From assembly GCA_900550745.1 (NCBI GenBank), contig URTO01000113.1:1-6610 (forward strand): a stretch of DNA of 6,610 nt, given 5' to 3'. Below the pieces are notes generated by a model that did no database searches, had not been told where the DNA came from, and worked only from the letters and a program-made list of their open reading frames with translations. This stretch comes from an uncultured Desulfovibrio sp. (GTDB lineage: Bacteria; Desulfobacterota; Desulfovibrionia; Desulfovibrionales; Desulfovibrionaceae). Of this stretch, positions 1-5,839 are shown in pieces; within the stretch, counting starts at the first letter, position 1; every line of letters begins with the position of its first letter. The translations under genes and the position numbers were made by a program.

Positions 1-22
1 GGGAACCTTTTTAAAGGTTCCC
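1..22 (-). terminator. Perfect hairpin downstream of the TSCPD gene, probable terminator
   Basis: GGGAACCTTT and AAAGGTTCCC form a perfect 10-bp stem around a 2-base TT centre. It lies 40 bases past the stop of the minus-strand gene at 63-320. The A/T-rich top and G/C-rich base resemble a rho-independent terminator that could serve either strand, but the minus-strand U-tract would fall outside the window, so the call is not complete. The same GGGAACCTTT half-site recurs in the terminator at 3038-3066. Confidence 0.55.
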
Positions 23-62
23 TTCCCCCCTCCCCCGTTTCCCGATTTCCCGTCCCGTTCCG

Positions 63-320
63 TTACGCTCCGCGTGCGGCAAGCTCACGCTTGAGGGCGC
101 GGGCAAGCTGATCGGGGCAGGACGTGGGCTTGCTGCCGCACCGGATGCCTTCAAGCCGGGAAATGACGGCTTCTGCGGGAAGCCCTTCAACAAGGCGGGA
201 GACGGCTTCAAGGTTGCCGGGACAGCCGCCCGCGAAACGGACGCCGGTCACGCGGCCGTCATCGGTAATATCATACTGGAGCGCGCTCGAACACACGCCC
301 ATAAGAGGAGCAATAGCCAT
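63..320 (-). CDS. TSCPD domain protein, TIGR03905-like
   Basis: This 85-residue protein is close to a single TSCPD domain, the small cysteine-containing fold also found at the C-terminus of adenosylcobalamin-dependent ribonucleotide reductases. The stand-alone family (TIGR03905) has no established function. Visible landmarks are GVCSSALQYDI (8-18), GGCPGNL (31-37), GIRCGSKPTSCPDQLA (58-73, with the literal TSCPD at 66-70) and cysteines 10, 33, 61 and 68, which could bind metal or a redox centre (inference). Length matches the family. The ATG at 320 has AAGGA at 330-334 with a 9-base spacer. A second Met at residue 7 lacks a good ribosome site and would leave only one residue before the conserved GVC. 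The gene lies 138 bases downstream of the exported-protein gene on the same strand and may be co-transcribed. A hairpin at 1-22 lies beyond its stop. Family assignment is by motif recognition and is firm; function is unknown. Confidence 0.92.
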   Translation of the reverse strand: MAIAPLMGVCSSALQYDITDDGRVTGVRFAGGCPGNLEAVSRLVEGLPAEAVISRLEGIRCGSKPTSCPDQLARALKRELAARGA

Positions 321-458
321 GAAAACAAATCCTTATCATCAGAATGTGACCAGAAAGCGGGAACCGCGGGCCCCGCAGTCCCAAACGGAAAGCCCCGCAG
401 CAAAAGGCGCCCAGAAAACGCCGGGGCAAGGCCTTGCTGCGGAAAAGGCTGAGGCGTG
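321..458. other. Gap between the two minus-strand genes
   Basis: These 138 bases contain no convincing gene. On the minus strand they hold the ribosome site of the TSCPD gene (330-334), a direct repeat of GCCCCGCAG about 20 bases apart near 372-400, and a perfect 12-bp palindrome GCAAGGCCTTGC at 426-437. No T-tract terminator follows the upstream stop codon, so read-through from the exported-protein gene is possible. Confidence 0.5.
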
Positions 459-743
459 CTAATCATCACGCCCGTCGTCGCAGCGCCCATCCCGGAAACG
501 GGAGTCCCCCGGCATACGCGACGAATCGGAATCCTGGCCGATCCCCCCGCCGTCCCAGCGGAATCCGTATTGCCGCGGCTGCACGATGCGCCCAAACGAA
601 TGCCCGACACTGTCCACGGACTTGACCAGGTCGTCAAGGTTCTCCAGCGCTTCCGAAGCATCTTCCAACGGTTCGGCGGCATGGGCCGGGTACGCGCACA
701 GGACGCCGAGGACGGCCAGAGCGGGAAACCATTTTACAAACAC
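459..743 (-). CDS. Small exported protein of unknown function (94 aa, GTG start)
   Basis: The start is best placed at the GTG at 743-741, because AAGGAG sits 6 bases upstream (750-755). An upstream in-frame ATG at 788 has no such site, overlaps the probable -10 and would bury the signal peptide behind 15 extra residues. From the GTG the protein begins MFVKW and then has a hydrophobic run FPALAVLGVLCAYPAHA, ending in an AHA signal-peptidase I site after about residue 22. The mature part is about 72 residues. It starts with an acidic, helix-prone stretch (AEPLEDASEALENLDDLVK), then GHSFGRIVQP and a Gly/Asp/Arg-rich tail ending GRDD. It has no mature-region cysteine that suggests a lipoprotein and no recognisable domain. 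It is probably periplasmic. I do not recognise the family; a helical N-terminal half with a disordered charged tail is all that can be said. It is divergent from the iron-sulfur gene at 1148, across a leader of about 400 bp. Confidence 0.75.
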   Translation of the reverse strand: MFVKWFPALAVLGVLCAYPAHAAEPLEDASEALENLDDLVKSVDSVGHSFGRIVQPRQYGFRWDGGGIGQDSDSSRMPGDSRFRDGRCDDGRDD

Positions 744-789
744 GGTAAACTCCTTGTTCGGTTGCATGGCACAGAGAGCGCCGGGCAAC

Positions 790-795
790 AGTATA
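790..795 (-). promoter_or_regulatory. Candidate -10 box for the exported-protein gene
   Basis: On the minus strand the sequence reads TATACT, a good sigma-70 -10 hexamer, about 47 bases before the GTG start, giving a predicted leader of roughly 40 bases. The -35 region at 17-19 bases is only TTTTCC or TGTTTT-like, so the promoter may be weak or need an activator. Confidence 0.4.
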
Positions 796-1083
796 CCCCA
801 AAACGGACAGAGGGAAAACAGGGCTGAACAAAATATTCTTCACCAACAAGGACAGTATGATAGAAATGAACGGCATATGAATGAAGCCGAAGCGGAAACG
901 GAGGTGGGGCACATGCGGGAACCGTGGGCATAAGGCTGGATACGTATGAATGAAAGCCGGGAAACCGTCCCGGCGGAAAACAGGCACAATGCGCGGGTGA
1001 CGGTGTGGAAAGAAGGCAGCATTGCGTAACATGCCAAGATTGATAAAGGAACATGAAAAACGCACCGGATAGCACTCTTGACC

Positions 1084-1097
1084 CAAAATCGATTTTG
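1084..1097. promoter_or_regulatory. Perfect 14-bp palindrome, candidate operator
   Basis: CAAAATCGATTTTG is a perfect inverted repeat of 7-bp arms with no spacer, ending 50 bases before the ATG at 1148. It directly abuts a TTGACC (1078-1083) that matches a -35 box well. If that box is used, the palindrome would fill the promoter spacer, the classical place for repressor binding, but the -10 position (GAACAC at 1101-1106) is poor. No cognate regulator is encoded next to it. Confidence 0.45.
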
Positions 1098-1147
1098 CGT
1101 GAACACGGAATGGACGTCCTTACGCATGACATGACACGAGGTACGCT

Positions 1148-2407
1148 ATGGCCCATCATTATTCCAATTCCCTGTATGACCGCCTTGCGGATCGGCTGAA
1201 CCAGTTCCCGCAGGGCGCGCCGCTTTCCGACAGCCTCTTCGCCATTCTGAAAATCCTCTTTTCCGAAAAGGAAGCCGGGCTGGTGGCGCAGTTGCCCATC
1301 AAACCCTTCACCGTAGACCGCGCCGCCGCTATCTGGAAGCTCGACAAGGCCACCGCCCAGAATATGCTGGAAGACCTCGCGGGGCGGGCCATGCTGCTCG
1401 ACATGGAGCAAAACGGCCGGCAGATGTTCTGTCTGCCCCCGCCGATGGCCGGGTTCTTTGAATTTTCCATGATGCGCGTGCGCGGCGACGTCAACCAGAA
1501 GGCGCTGGCGGAACTGTATTACCAATATCTCAACGTCGAAGAGGATTTCGTCAAGGCGCTGTTCGTCGAGAACGGAACCCCGCTTGGGCGCATCTTCGTA
1601 CAGGAAGCCGCGCTCCCGCAGGACGGCAAGCTGGAAGTCCTCGACTATGAGCGCGCTTCGCACATCATCAAGACAGCCTCGCACATCGGCATCAGCATGT
1701 GCTACTGCCGCCATAAAATGCAGCACCTTGGGCGGGCGTGCGACGCCCCGATGGATATCTGCATGACATTCAACACCTCGGCCCGATCGCTCATCAAATA
1801 CGGCCACGCCCGGCAGGTGGACGCCGCCGAATGTCTTGATCTGCTCGCCGTGGCGCAGGGGCACAACCTCGTCCAGTTTGGCGAAAACACCCGTGAAGGC
1901 GTGAACTTCATCTGCAACTGCTGCGGATGCTGCTGTGAGGCGTTGCTGGCGGTCAAGCGCTTCGCCATCGCCCGAACCATCCATTCCAACTTCATCGCCC
2001 GCGCCGGGAACGGCTGCCGGGGGTGCGGCAAGTGTGAAAAAATCTGTCCGGTCAATGCCATCCATATGGAAGACGGCCCGGCGGGCAAGCGCTTCGCTTT
2101 CGTCGATCCCGATCGCTGCATCGGGTGCGGCGTGTGCGTGCGTTCCTGTGCCTTCGGCCAGCTTATGCTCGAAGCCCGGCCCGAACGCGCCATTACCCCC
2201 CTCAATACCGTAAACCGCGTGGTCGCCATGGCCGCCGAACGGGGGATGATCAAGGAACTTCTCGAAGACAACGACACGATGGGCAACCATCGCATCATGG
2301 CGGCGGTCATCGGGGCGATCATGAAGCTTCCCGGCGCACCAAGGGCGCTCGCTGTGGCGCAGCTCAAATCACGCTATCTGGAAAACCTCATCGGCAGGAT
2401 GGGATAG
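1148..2407 (+). CDS. Cysteine-rich 4Fe-4S dicluster ferredoxin-like protein
   Basis: This 419-residue soluble protein has no signal peptide or membrane segment, so it is probably a cytoplasmic electron carrier or redox-sensing/enzyme subunit. Its C-terminal part has a classic 2[4Fe-4S] ferredoxin domain: CxxCxxCxxxCP at C290, C293, C296, C300, and CxxCxxCxxxC at C324, C327, C330, C334 (second motif followed by Ala, not Pro). Ahead of it are two further cysteine groups: CYCRHK with C198 and C205 (about 185-205), and ICNCCGCCC with C256, C258, C259, C261, C262, C263. Residues about 54-105 (TVDRAAAIWKLDKATAQNML and on) look like a winged-helix-type module. The tail after 345 is helical. ATG at 1148 has GAGG at 1138-1141, 6 bases upstream. 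It appears to be a single-gene unit, ending at a strong terminator. I recognise the general type (4Fe-4S proteins with a CxCR and a CCxCCC block in anaerobes) but know of no assigned reaction. Extra metal sites are inference. Confidence 0.93.
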   Translation: MAHHYSNSLYDRLADRLNQFPQGAPLSDSLFAILKILFSEKEAGLVAQLPIKPFTVDRAAAIWKLDKATAQNMLEDLAGRAMLLDMEQNGRQMFCLPPPMAGFFEFSMMRVRGDVNQKALAELYYQYLNVEEDFVKALFVENGTPLGRIFVQEAALPQDGKLEVLDYERASHIIKTASHIGISMCYCRHKMQHLGRACDAPMDICMTFNTSARSLIKYGHARQVDAAECLDLLAVAQGHNLVQFGENTREGVNFICNCCGCCCEALLAVKRFAIARTIHSNFIARAGNGCRGCGKCEKICPVNAIHMEDGPAGKRFAFVDPDRCIGCGVCVRSCAFGQLMLEARPERAITPLNTVNRVVAMAAERGMIKELLEDNDTMGNHRIMAAVIGAIMKLPGAPRALAVAQLKSRYLENLIGRMG

Positions 2408-2417
2408 CGGAACATCC

Positions 2418-2458
2418 AAAAGGCCGGCGGGCGGCGTTTTGCCCCCGCCGGCTTTTTT
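2418..2458 (+). terminator. Rho-independent terminator of the iron-sulfur gene
   Basis: GCCGGCGGG (2423-2431) pairs with CCCGCCGGC (2444-2452) across a 12-base loop, followed immediately by six T residues (2453-2458). It starts 16 bases after the TAG stop. The stem extends by A-T pairs at its base. Confidence 0.93.
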
Positions 2459-2633
2459 GCCTGATCAGGCATGGCATTGGGGCAGCCTGCCCCATCGGGT
2501 TGAAGCCGCCCGTTCCCCACGGGGTGCGGCTTTTCCGGCAATCCCGATACACTTTGTTACATTCCGCTGCATTCGGCACATCCTTATGAAACACTTTACG
2601 GGTAGTTTCGCTTTCACAGGGCAACGAGCCCTA
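2459..2633. other. Intergenic region with palindromes, upstream of the 91-aa exported protein
   Basis: Directly after the terminator T-tract lies a perfect 12-bp palindrome, GCCTGATCAGGC (2459-2470), then a perfect hairpin GGGGCA/TGCCCC with loop GCC (2479-2493). The right half must contain the promoter of the gene at 2648. A TTGTTA near 2554 could be a -35, but no good -10 stands 16-18 bases after it, so I do not assign one. Confidence 0.5.
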
Positions 2634-2647
2634 AAGGAGCAACTACC

Positions 2648-2923
2648 ATGTTGAAGCATACTTCTTTGATCGTCGCCGGGGCCCTCGTCCTCGGAATGGG
2701 AATTTCCACCGTTTCCTTCGCTGAAATGCCCTCCCTGGACAGCCAATCCTACACGCGTCCCGGCTCCATCATCAATACCAGCAGCGATACCGACAAGCTC
2801 GCGCCCGATCCGCAGACCGGGAAACGGCCCGGCATCCTCGACTGGGAAGGCATGGGGGCCGACGTATCGAAGCATCCCGACAAGCCCGGACACGATCCCA
2901 TGAACTGCGGCATCTGCCGATAG
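2648..2923 (+). CDS. Small exported protein with C-terminal CxxC (91 aa), unknown function
   Basis: The ATG has AAGGAG at 2634-2639 with an 8-base spacer, so the start is secure. The N-terminus is a typical signal peptide: Lys3, hydrophobic LIVAGALVLGMGI, then a STVSFA site with likely cleavage after Ala25. The mature product of about 66 residues begins EMPSLDSQSY. It is rich in Pro, Gly, Asp and Ser, with no obvious helix-forming core, and contains KRPGILDWEGMGADVSKHP. It ends HDPMNCGICR with a CxxC (Cys87, Cys90) two residues from the C-terminus. Flanking His and Asp could assist metal or heme-like binding, but there is no CxxCH, so it is not a c-type cytochrome site. It is probably periplasmic. 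I do not recognise the family. It is a stand-alone unit between two terminator-like structures and lies just ahead of the two-component operon, without evidence that the two are linked. Confidence 0.85.
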   Translation: MLKHTSLIVAGALVLGMGISTVSFAEMPSLDSQSYTRPGSIINTSSDTDKLAPDPQTGKRPGILDWEGMGADVSKHPDKPGHDPMNCGICR

Positions 2924-2925
2924 CC

Positions 2926-2970
2926 CTTTCCGGCGGGGAAAGCCGCCCGCCGGGAAAGCCCCGCATCCCT
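2926..2970 (+). terminator. GC-rich hairpin after the 91-aa gene
   Basis: CTTTCCGGCGGG starting near 2926 pairs with CCCGCCGGGAAAG ending near 2959, a long stem with a single bulged base and a short loop. It begins 3 bases after the TAG stop. No T-tract follows, so it may protect the 3' end of the transcript rather than terminate; the T-rich terminator lies farther on, at 3038-3066. Confidence 0.5.
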
Positions 2971-3037
2971 TCGGCCGTAACGGGCCTCCTCAAGGGGGGA
3001 CGCGGGGCGCCCGTTTTCGGAAAGCCGCCGCGTTCCC

Positions 3038-3066
3038 GGTTCCGCCCAAAGGGAACCTTTTCTTTT
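3038..3066 (+). terminator. Rho-independent terminator before the two-component operon
   Basis: GGTTCC (3038-3043) pairs with GGAACC (3052-3057) across the loop GCCCAAAG, followed by TTTTCTTTT (3058-3066). The stem is short but the T-tract is good. It lies 115 bases past the stop of the exported-protein gene and about 100 bases before the response regulator, which suggests the regulator pair has its own promoter in 3067-3155. Confidence 0.65.
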
Positions 3067-3131
3067 ACCAGCAAATGGAGCATGCTCGGATCGCCCCGGA
3101 CGGGGCCATCCGGCGACAGGGCCGCCGTTGG

Positions 3132-3147
3132 CGGGCCGGAAGGCCCG
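3132..3147 (+). promoter_or_regulatory. Stable hairpin just upstream of the regulator's ribosome site
   Basis: CGGGCC and GGCCCG form a perfect 6-bp GC stem closed by the loop GGAA. It ends 8 bases before the GGAGG ribosome site (3156-3160) of the response regulator. Such a position could affect ribosome loading or mRNA stability; this is inference from location alone. Confidence 0.35.
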
Positions 3148-3166
3148 GCGGGATGGGAGGTGATCC

Positions 3167-3877
3167 GTGCCAGAACAAACACGCCTTCTCGTCGTTGACG
3201 ACGATGCCGACATCCGCGAGCTGCTCTCCGCCTACCTTGCCCGTTACGACATGGCCGTCGAAACCGCGGCGGACGGCGCGGGGCTTTTCGAGAAGCTCGA
3301 TCATGCCCGCTTCGATCTCATTATCCTCGACATCATGCTGCCCGGAGAAGACGGCCTCAGCCTGTGCCGCCGCCTTCGGGGGGCGTCGTCGATCCCGGTC
3401 ATTTTCCTGACGGCGCTGGACAGCTCCACGGATCGGGTCGTCGGGCTTGAGCTCGGCGCGGACGACTATGTGGTCAAACCGTTCGATCCCCGCGAACTGC
3501 TCGCCCGCATCCGAACCGTCCTCCGCCGTGCTTCCGACAAAGGGCAGGCCCCGGCGCAGTCCGGCATACGCCGTTTCGCCGGATGGACCCTCAACGTCCG
3601 TTCCCGCGAGCTCTCGCAGGGCGACGAGCGGATTGCCCTCAGCGACGCGATGTATCGGCTGCTGCTCGTGTTCCTTGACGAGCCGTTCGCCGTATTGAGC
3701 CGCGAGTATCTGCTGCGGCAGACGCAGGGGCGCGACGCCGACGTATTCGATCGCAGCGTCGACATACAGGTGAGCCGCCTGCGCGGGGTGCTCAAGGATA
3801 CGGGCACGTCCAAAATCATCAAGACGGTACGCGGCGGCGGGTATATGCTTTCCGTTGATGTGGAGCACGGCGCATGA
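3167..3877 (+). CDS. OmpR-class response regulator
   Basis: This 236-residue cytoplasmic transcription factor is activated by phosphotransfer from the kinase encoded next to it. The receiver domain (about 5-120) shows the acidic pocket LLVVDDDAD (D11-D13), phospho-acceptor D55 in LIILDIMLPGEDG, switch Thr82 in FLTALD and Lys104 in DDYVVKPFDPRE. A short Gln/Ala-rich linker (about 123-135) leads to a winged-helix DNA-binding domain (about 136-232). That domain has the LSREYLLRQTQGRD segment, the recognition-helix region FDRSVDIQVSRLRGVLKD and the wing IIKTVRGGGYML. Length is typical for OmpR. The start is GTG at 3167, supported by GGAGG at 3156-3160 with a 6-base spacer; there is no better ATG. 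Its TGA overlaps the kinase ATG by 4 bases (ATGA, 3874-3877), so the two are translationally coupled. The target genes cannot be told from the sequence. The subclass is certain; the exact ortholog is not. Confidence 0.97.
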   Translation: MPEQTRLLVVDDDADIRELLSAYLARYDMAVETAADGAGLFEKLDHARFDLIILDIMLPGEDGLSLCRRLRGASSIPVIFLTALDSSTDRVVGLELGADDYVVKPFDPRELLARIRTVLRRASDKGQAPAQSGIRRFAGWTLNVRSRELSQGDERIALSDAMYRLLLVFLDEPFAVLSREYLLRQTQGRDADVFDRSVDIQVSRLRGVLKDTGTSKIIKTVRGGGYMLSVDVEHGA

Positions 3878-5277
3878 ACCTTGACCGCCTGCTTCCGAAG
3901 ACTTCCTTCGGACGCTTCTTCCTGATCAACGTAATCAGCCTTGCCCTGTTTTGGCTGCTTATCCAGCCCATAGCCAACTACTGGCGCAATCAGGCCCTGC
4001 TCCGCATAGTGGCTTCAAACGAAAGCCGCCTCTTCCTTACCCATATCCGCCTGCTGGACAAACTGCCTGCGGTTGCCGAGCGCAACGGGCTGTTCAATCC
4101 GAATGACGACGTATTCTCGATCCGGGTCTCGTATTTGCCGCCGGACGTGCCGCAGGACGACTCGAAGTTCTCGCGGAGCCTGCGGAAGCGCCTTGAACAG
4201 GCGTTCAAGCAGGAAAACATCCGGTACACGGATCTCCTGACCCGGATCGTGGTGTCGCATGCACCGATCACCGCCATGAGCAGTGAAGAGAAATACGGCG
4301 ATCTCGAAATGTTTTTGACGCACCGCTATGCACAGGCCGAAATCGCCCTGCGCAGGCCCGACGGGATCTGGATTTACGCCAAGCACCAGACAGAACTCAT
4401 GCCGCGGAACCGGCTGTGGCTGAATACGGCGGCGCTGGCGATGGAATTCCTGCTGGTCATGGGCGGGGTGGCCTTGGCGCTGAACTGGCTGCTGCGGCCC
4501 TTGCGCAAGCTGGTGGCGGCAACAGACCGTTTCGGCAGGACGCAGAAGATCTCGCCGCTGCGGACGGATTCCGGGCCTGTGGAAGTACGCGAGGCCGCTT
4601 CCGCATTCAACAGGATGTTTTCGAGCATTCAACGATCATTCGAGGAACGGGAACGCTTCCTGACGTCGTTTTCGCACGATCTGCGTACCCCGCTGACCCG
4701 GCTGCGGCTGCGGCTCGAGCAGGTGGCGCAGGACGATCTGCGGGAAAAGCTGTGCGCCGACGTGGACGATTTGACCGATACGCTGAACCGCACGGTTACG
4801 TTTTTGCGGAGCGCGCGGAGCATTGAAGACATCCGGCAGCCGATTGCGGTGATGCCGCTGTTGGAAGCCCTGGTAGAAGACAGGCAGGGCATCGGGGAGC
4901 GGGTAACGCTGCGCGGGAACACGGCCGCCGTGCTCCAAAGCTGGAGCCGTTTGCGGAGCGCCTTTGAAAATGTCGTGGACAACGCGCTGCGCTATGGGGA
5001 CTGCGCCGACATTGAGATCCATCACGAAAGGGACTCCGAAGGCCGGGAGTGGCTGTATATCGATTTCCTGGACAACGGGCCGAGCATCCCCGAAGAAAAA
5101 CTTGAGTTCGTATTGGAACCCTACGTGCGTCTGGAGACGTCGCGCAACCGGAAAACAGGCGGGCATGGTCTTGGGCTGTCCATCGTGCGCAATCTCGTGG
5201 AGGCGAGCGGAGGCAAGGTGCTGCTCATGAACCGCCAGGAAGGGGGGCTTCTGGTCAGGATGCTGTTCCCGCTCTGA
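3874..5277 (+). CDS. EnvZ-like membrane sensor histidine kinase with HAMP domain
   Basis: This 467-residue inner-membrane kinase phosphorylates the adjacent regulator. In order it has a short cytoplasmic N-terminus, TM1 about 15-34, a periplasmic sensor region about 35-183 of no recognised fold, TM2 about 185-206, HAMP about 206-257 (P-x-L motif RPLRKL), and a dimerisation/H-box FSHDLRTPLTRLRLR with phospho-His268. The ATPase domain has N-box NVVDNALRYG (N366, N370), G1 box DNGPSIP (D400), an EPYVRLETSRN F-box-like segment and G2 box GGHGLGLSIV (429-438). G1 normally reads DxGxG; here the last Gly is Ser404. All catalytic residues are otherwise present. GGAG at 3862-3865 stands 8 bases before the ATG. 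The domain order and the DLRTPLTRLR H-box resemble the EnvZ/RstB group; the 150-residue sensor loop suggests a periplasmic or membrane signal. The ligand is unknown. Confidence 0.97.
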   Translation: MNLDRLLPKTSFGRFFLINVISLALFWLLIQPIANYWRNQALLRIVASNESRLFLTHIRLLDKLPAVAERNGLFNPNDDVFSIRVSYLPPDVPQDDSKFSRSLRKRLEQAFKQENIRYTDLLTRIVVSHAPITAMSSEEKYGDLEMFLTHRYAQAEIALRRPDGIWIYAKHQTELMPRNRLWLNTAALAMEFLLVMGGVALALNWLLRPLRKLVAATDRFGRTQKISPLRTDSGPVEVREAASAFNRMFSSIQRSFEERERFLTSFSHDLRTPLTRLRLRLEQVAQDDLREKLCADVDDLTDTLNRTVTFLRSARSIEDIRQPIAVMPLLEALVEDRQGIGERVTLRGNTAAVLQSWSRLRSAFENVVDNALRYGDCADIEIHHERDSEGREWLYIDFLDNGPSIPEEKLEFVLEPYVRLETSRNRKTGGHGLGLSIVRNLVEASGGKVLLMNRQEGGLLVRMLFPL

Positions 5278-5310
5278 CCCTGCCGATCCGCCCGAAAAGG
5301 AATGTGGAGC

Positions 5311-5352
5311 AAGGGCAGGCCCGCCGCGCCCGCCTTCCGGCCCTTCCGTTTT
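5311..5352 (+). terminator. Candidate terminator of the two-component operon
   Basis: AAGGGCAGGC (5311-5320) can pair with GCCT (5332-5335) and GCCCTT (5340-5345), leaving a 4-base bulge TCCG and a GC-rich loop. CCG and then TTTT (5349-5352) follow. It starts 34 bases after the kinase stop. The bulge and short T-run make it less certain than the terminator at 2418-2458. Confidence 0.45.
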
Positions 5353-5384
5353 CCCTCCCAACGGAGTGGAATGGGTTCGGGATT

Positions 5385-5411
5385 CCTGAGCGTTTGCCGC
5401 GGGCAATCAGG
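5385..5411 (+). repeat. Inverted repeat (hairpin) downstream of the kinase
   Basis: CCTGA (5385-5389) with TCAGG (5407-5411) and TTGCC (5394-5398) with GGCAA (5402-5406) make a two-part stem with a 3-base loop and one 4-base side bulge. It is followed by TTT only. It could be a second terminator or simply part of the structured non-coding stretch that begins here. A further inverted pair TGATGCGG/CCGCATCA (5414-5421, 5460-5467) follows directly. Confidence 0.4.
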
Positions 5412-5501
5412 TTTGATGCGGTGCCCCTGCCTGCCGCTCCTTTTCCATGCCGCCTACAGCCGCATCAGGACAGGCGCCAGCTCCTTCCTTTTTGGATCCG
5501 C

Positions 5502-5717
5502 CATAGCATATGGTTGCTTTATCTCCACAATATGCTGAAAATATACTTTTTCTCCAGTTTTCCGTCGAAGGGCTCCATGATTGGGACATATTATTAAACG
5601 TATCAGGAATACGCCGCACGCCTGCCGATGGACAACGTGCCTAGGGCATTTTAGCAGTTATTCCTCTGTGATTTCAGGAAATAAAGCATCAAGCGTCCTC
5701 TATGGCACAGCCTTTTT
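5502..5717. repeat. Direct repeat, copy A (about 215 bp)
   Basis: This copy matches 5949-6167 in the same orientation. The best-conserved core, 5571-5700, aligns without gaps to 6019-6148 with 7 mismatches in 130 positions by my hand alignment. The outer part (5502-5570) is more diverged and needs one gap. The core is A/T-richer than the surrounding genes and contains TTATTCCT/AGGAAATAA as a near-inverted repeat. Read on the minus strand, the core ends an open frame with RTLDALFPEITEE and TAA at 5658-5660, but in this copy a TAG (5700-5702) stands just before it. No terminal inverted repeats or transposase are visible, so its nature is unknown: a decayed gene tail, an untyped non-autonomous element or a structured RNA are all possible. 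Confidence 0.85.
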
Positions 5718-5839
5718 CTTTGAAACGTATGACCTTCCGGGAACAGCGCCATCGCCCCGGCTGGGCCGTCTGGGTGTCCCTAACCCCGCAAGGTCACGCC
5801 CCCACAGCATCAAGGCTATGGGAACACGGAACCCAGCGA

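Larger units (their letters stand above)
744..1147. other. Divergent intergenic region, about 400 bp
   Basis: This is the control region between the minus-strand exported protein and the plus-strand iron-sulfur protein. It contains the candidate minus-strand -10 (790-795), a repeated TATGAATGAA(A)GCCG element near 876-889 and 945-959, and a perfect palindrome at 1084-1097. Two tiny plus-strand reading frames begin at those repeats (877-933, 18 aa; 946-1029, 27 aa), without strong ribosome sites. Base composition is richer in A/T than the flanking genes, as expected of a regulatory region. Confidence 0.6.

Noticed and set aside
248..682. Minus-strand open frame of 144 aa across the first two genes
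   Set aside because: It overlaps both the TSCPD gene and the exported-protein gene in another frame on the same strand; those have motifs, ribosome sites and a signal peptide, this has none.
946..1029. 27-aa plus-strand reading frame in the leader of the iron-sulfur gene
   Set aside because: Only a weak GGA-like ribosome site precedes it and there is no conservation evidence; left as a possibility in the repeat finding.
734..2290. Long minus-strand open frame (518 aa) opposite the iron-sulfur gene
   Set aside because: It lies antisense to a gene with clear 4Fe-4S motifs. Its translation is His/Gly/Ala-rich in the way typical of a GC-rich shadow frame and it shows no domain.
2470..2495. TGGCATTGGGGCAGC as a sigma-54 -24/-12 promoter
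   Set aside because: The -24 half resembles TGGCA but there is no TTGC at the required spacing, and the bases are explained by the GGGGCA/TGCCCC hairpin.
3065..3868. Minus-strand open frame of 267 aa opposite the response regulator
   Set aside because: It is the antisense shadow of an unmistakable OmpR-class regulator; no ribosome site or motif.
4636..5406. Minus-strand open frame of 256 aa opposite the kinase
   Set aside because: It is the shadow of the kinase ATPase domain; composition rich in Pro/His/Gln without any domain.
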